Assembly (NCBI GenBank): GCA_020746875.1
Contig: JAGTJL010000020.1
Location: 310,001-374,000 of the forward strand
Length of the DNA stretch: 64,000 bases
Direction: 5' to 3'
DNA from: Rhexocercosporidium sp. MPI-PUGE-AT-0058
Lineage: Eukaryota; Ascomycota; Leotiomycetes; Helotiales
Both the position numbers and the translations under genes were made by a program. Shown here one piece after another: positions 62,767 to 64,000 of this stretch (position 1 is the first letter of the stretch; every line of letters starts with the position of its first letter). A model generated the notes under the pieces. The model made no database searches and was not told the DNA's origin. It was given only the letters and a program-made list of their open reading frames with translations.

Positions 62767-62986
62767 TATAAAGTGGCGATTCTAGCCAGGAAATGATACT
62801 TAAAGCGTTATTTAAGGAATTAAGTATATAACTTTTAAAAGTTTATATAAGAAGCCTTTCCTTTATATAAAATTAGAAGAATTAAATACTTTTCTACTTT
62901 AAATCTTAATCCCTTAAAGTTACTAGGCTCCTTGCCTGGTGCCTTGCGCCGTGCTTCCTTCTTTGTTTATTATAGCCTTCATAATA
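62767..62986 (+). repeat. 3' LTR of Ty3 copy B
   Basis: Begins TATAAAGTGGCGATTC and ends near TATAGCCTTCAT. It matches the 5' LTR with transitions only in the parts I compared. Confidence 0.8.
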
Positions 62987-63056
62987 AACTATTCTAGCTT
63001 AAATTAAGGAATTTTAAGAAAAGATTAGATTAATACTTTATATTATAATTATACGA
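62987..63056 (+). mobile_element. Copia reverse transcriptase continuation after Ty3 copy B
   Basis: Directly after the 3' LTR the plus strand gives IKEF(stop)EKIRLILY, which fits the Copia segment xxEFQxKIGSILYA that follows the part ending at 50691. The Copia text then stops at about 63056. Confidence 0.5.
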
Positions 63057-64000
63057 GGTCTTGTCCGCGACGGCCTTCCGCAAGCTCCGGGGTCACGGGA
63101 CCTCGCTTCGCCACGGTCTAGAGCACCTCGCTACGAGCCGTAATAATAGTAAACAATAATAATATAATAATATTAAATAAATAACACTTATAAAATCAAC
63201 TTAATATATGAAATATAACACGCTAAAAGTATATAAATAAGCTTTTAATTTCTTTTTATAAAATTTTATTTCTGTAAATAATATTAACGTTAAGTAAGTT
63301 ACGGCTTATTTCAATCTGTTTTCGATCTGTAAGAGATATTAATAGTCCGTAGGATATCTACTCCAATTGCTTTAACTTACGCCACCGGTGCCTCCGCTAC
63401 TCTAGCAGCTTAGACCTACGCTGCCTCGCTAACTCTCCCTCCCCCTCTTCCTTAAATATTTCCTTAATAAGTTTTTCTTTTAATTTACGGTCCGTAAAAA
63501 AGCTAATTAATATCCGTAAGCCCCCCCTCCCCCCAACCTCACCCGCGCTATCCTTGCCCTTTATAAGCTAATTGCCGTCCGCGCCGCCGTATTACGTCCG
63601 GGCCGCACCTTTTCTAATAATCGCTCCTTTAACTTAAAAGCGTAACTTATTTAAATTAATAAGTTTCCTTTTTTTAAATCGATTACAGACCTTTTTTCGT
63701 TTATTACGAATGATTATTAACGTATAAATATATTAATTAACTCGTAATTAAGTAAGTTATGCTTTTAAATTATAAGTATTACCAGAAAAGTGCGGGGCTT
63801 TAAACGTTTTACGTTTAAAATCTTTATTTTTTAAAAAAGTCGTATAATAATTATTATTATAGTAGTAAAAGTGCTCGTTGCTCCCTTCGTAAGTTATATG
63901 ACTTTTTCCTAGCCTTTTTTAGACTGTAATTAACATTTCCGAATCCGTAAGCCGAGTTACTAGTCCCTCTCCCGCCGCCGCCGCCGCCGCTATTATTATT
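63057..64000. other. Unassigned end region with GC-rich hairpin and simple repeats
   Basis: A GC-rich patch at 63053-63135 has inverted arms CGAGGTC / GACCTCG. C-rich runs lie near 63515-63545, and the window ends in GCC and ATT trinucleotide runs (about 63972-64000). No gene or transposon domain was recognised. Confidence 0.4.

Larger units (their letters stand above)
50692..62986 (+). mobile_element. Ty3/Gypsy retrotransposon copy B, complete but RIP-decayed, about 12.3 kb
   Basis: Bounded by LTRs at 50692-50910 and 62767-62986. Inside, in order: gag (51000-53600), retropepsin near 53700 (TIDYRAEINIINQ, with the catalytic Asp-X-Gly destroyed), and reverse transcriptase (IPYIALLYINDIRVKGFTSF at 55200, then FERVRAIIGPKS). 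RNase H follows (KINYEPKRGKIILITNTS), then integrase at 56600-57300 (LIINKGPENK, KIQISAYNSKSNGIAKRAY). Reverse transcriptase before integrase identifies Ty3/Gypsy. An unusual extra 4.6 kb with a degenerate frame lies between integrase and the 3' LTR. A possible 5 bp target duplication AATAA flanks the element, but it is low-complexity sequence. Confidence 0.8.

Overview
The window looks like nuclear DNA of a filamentous ascomycete (Pezizomycotina, perhaps Leotiomycetes; the class is a guess). Genes are split by 45-70 nt introns with GTAAGT-like donors, CTAAC branch sites and YAG acceptors. The families are typical of these fungi: NmrA-like reductase, DUF7025-type AAA ATPase, NACHT and NB-ARC STAND proteins, an Mss116-type helicase and an AlkB dioxygenase with a GRF finger. 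Long AT-rich blocks of stop-riddled retrotransposons look like repeat-induced point mutation (RIP).

Layout. 1-7 kb: partial NmrA-like gene, a frameshifted beta-carbonic anhydrase, a frameshifted FAD monooxygenase, and an intact AAA ATPase. 7.2-11.4 kb: a NACHT STAND protein. 11.7-14.5 kb: three decayed relics (class IV aminotransferase, ABC transporter nucleotide-binding domain, N-terminal domain of a STAND protein). 16-24.2 kb: housekeeping-type genes, all on the minus strand (AlkB-like, DEAD-box helicase, a predicted membrane protein, an F-box protein). 26.7-29.3 kb: a RIP-decayed Mutator-like element with 49 bp terminal inverted repeats and an 8 bp target duplication. 30.8-35.2 kb: a large intact STAND gene. 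35.9-64 kb: nested, RIP-decayed LTR retrotransposons (Ty3 copy A, an LTR element C, a Copia element, Ty3 copy B), with no intact gene seen.

The standout is the STAND gene at 30763-35167. My seven-exon model gives 1349 codons with no frame break: an alpha/beta-hydrolase-like N-terminus, an NB-ARC ATPase, a long helical region, and finally a complete 76-residue ubiquitin that ends in Gly-Gly directly before the stop codon. An NLR-like receptor carrying a potentially conjugatable ubiquitin is unusual, and the gene lies between two RIP-decayed transposon blocks.

I summed exon lengths by hand for seven multi-exon genes (about 15.9 kb of coding sequence) and every one is divisible by three. The single-base lesions fall only in the relics and in the two genes at 1.3-3.8 kb, which argues for real gene decay rather than poor sequence quality.
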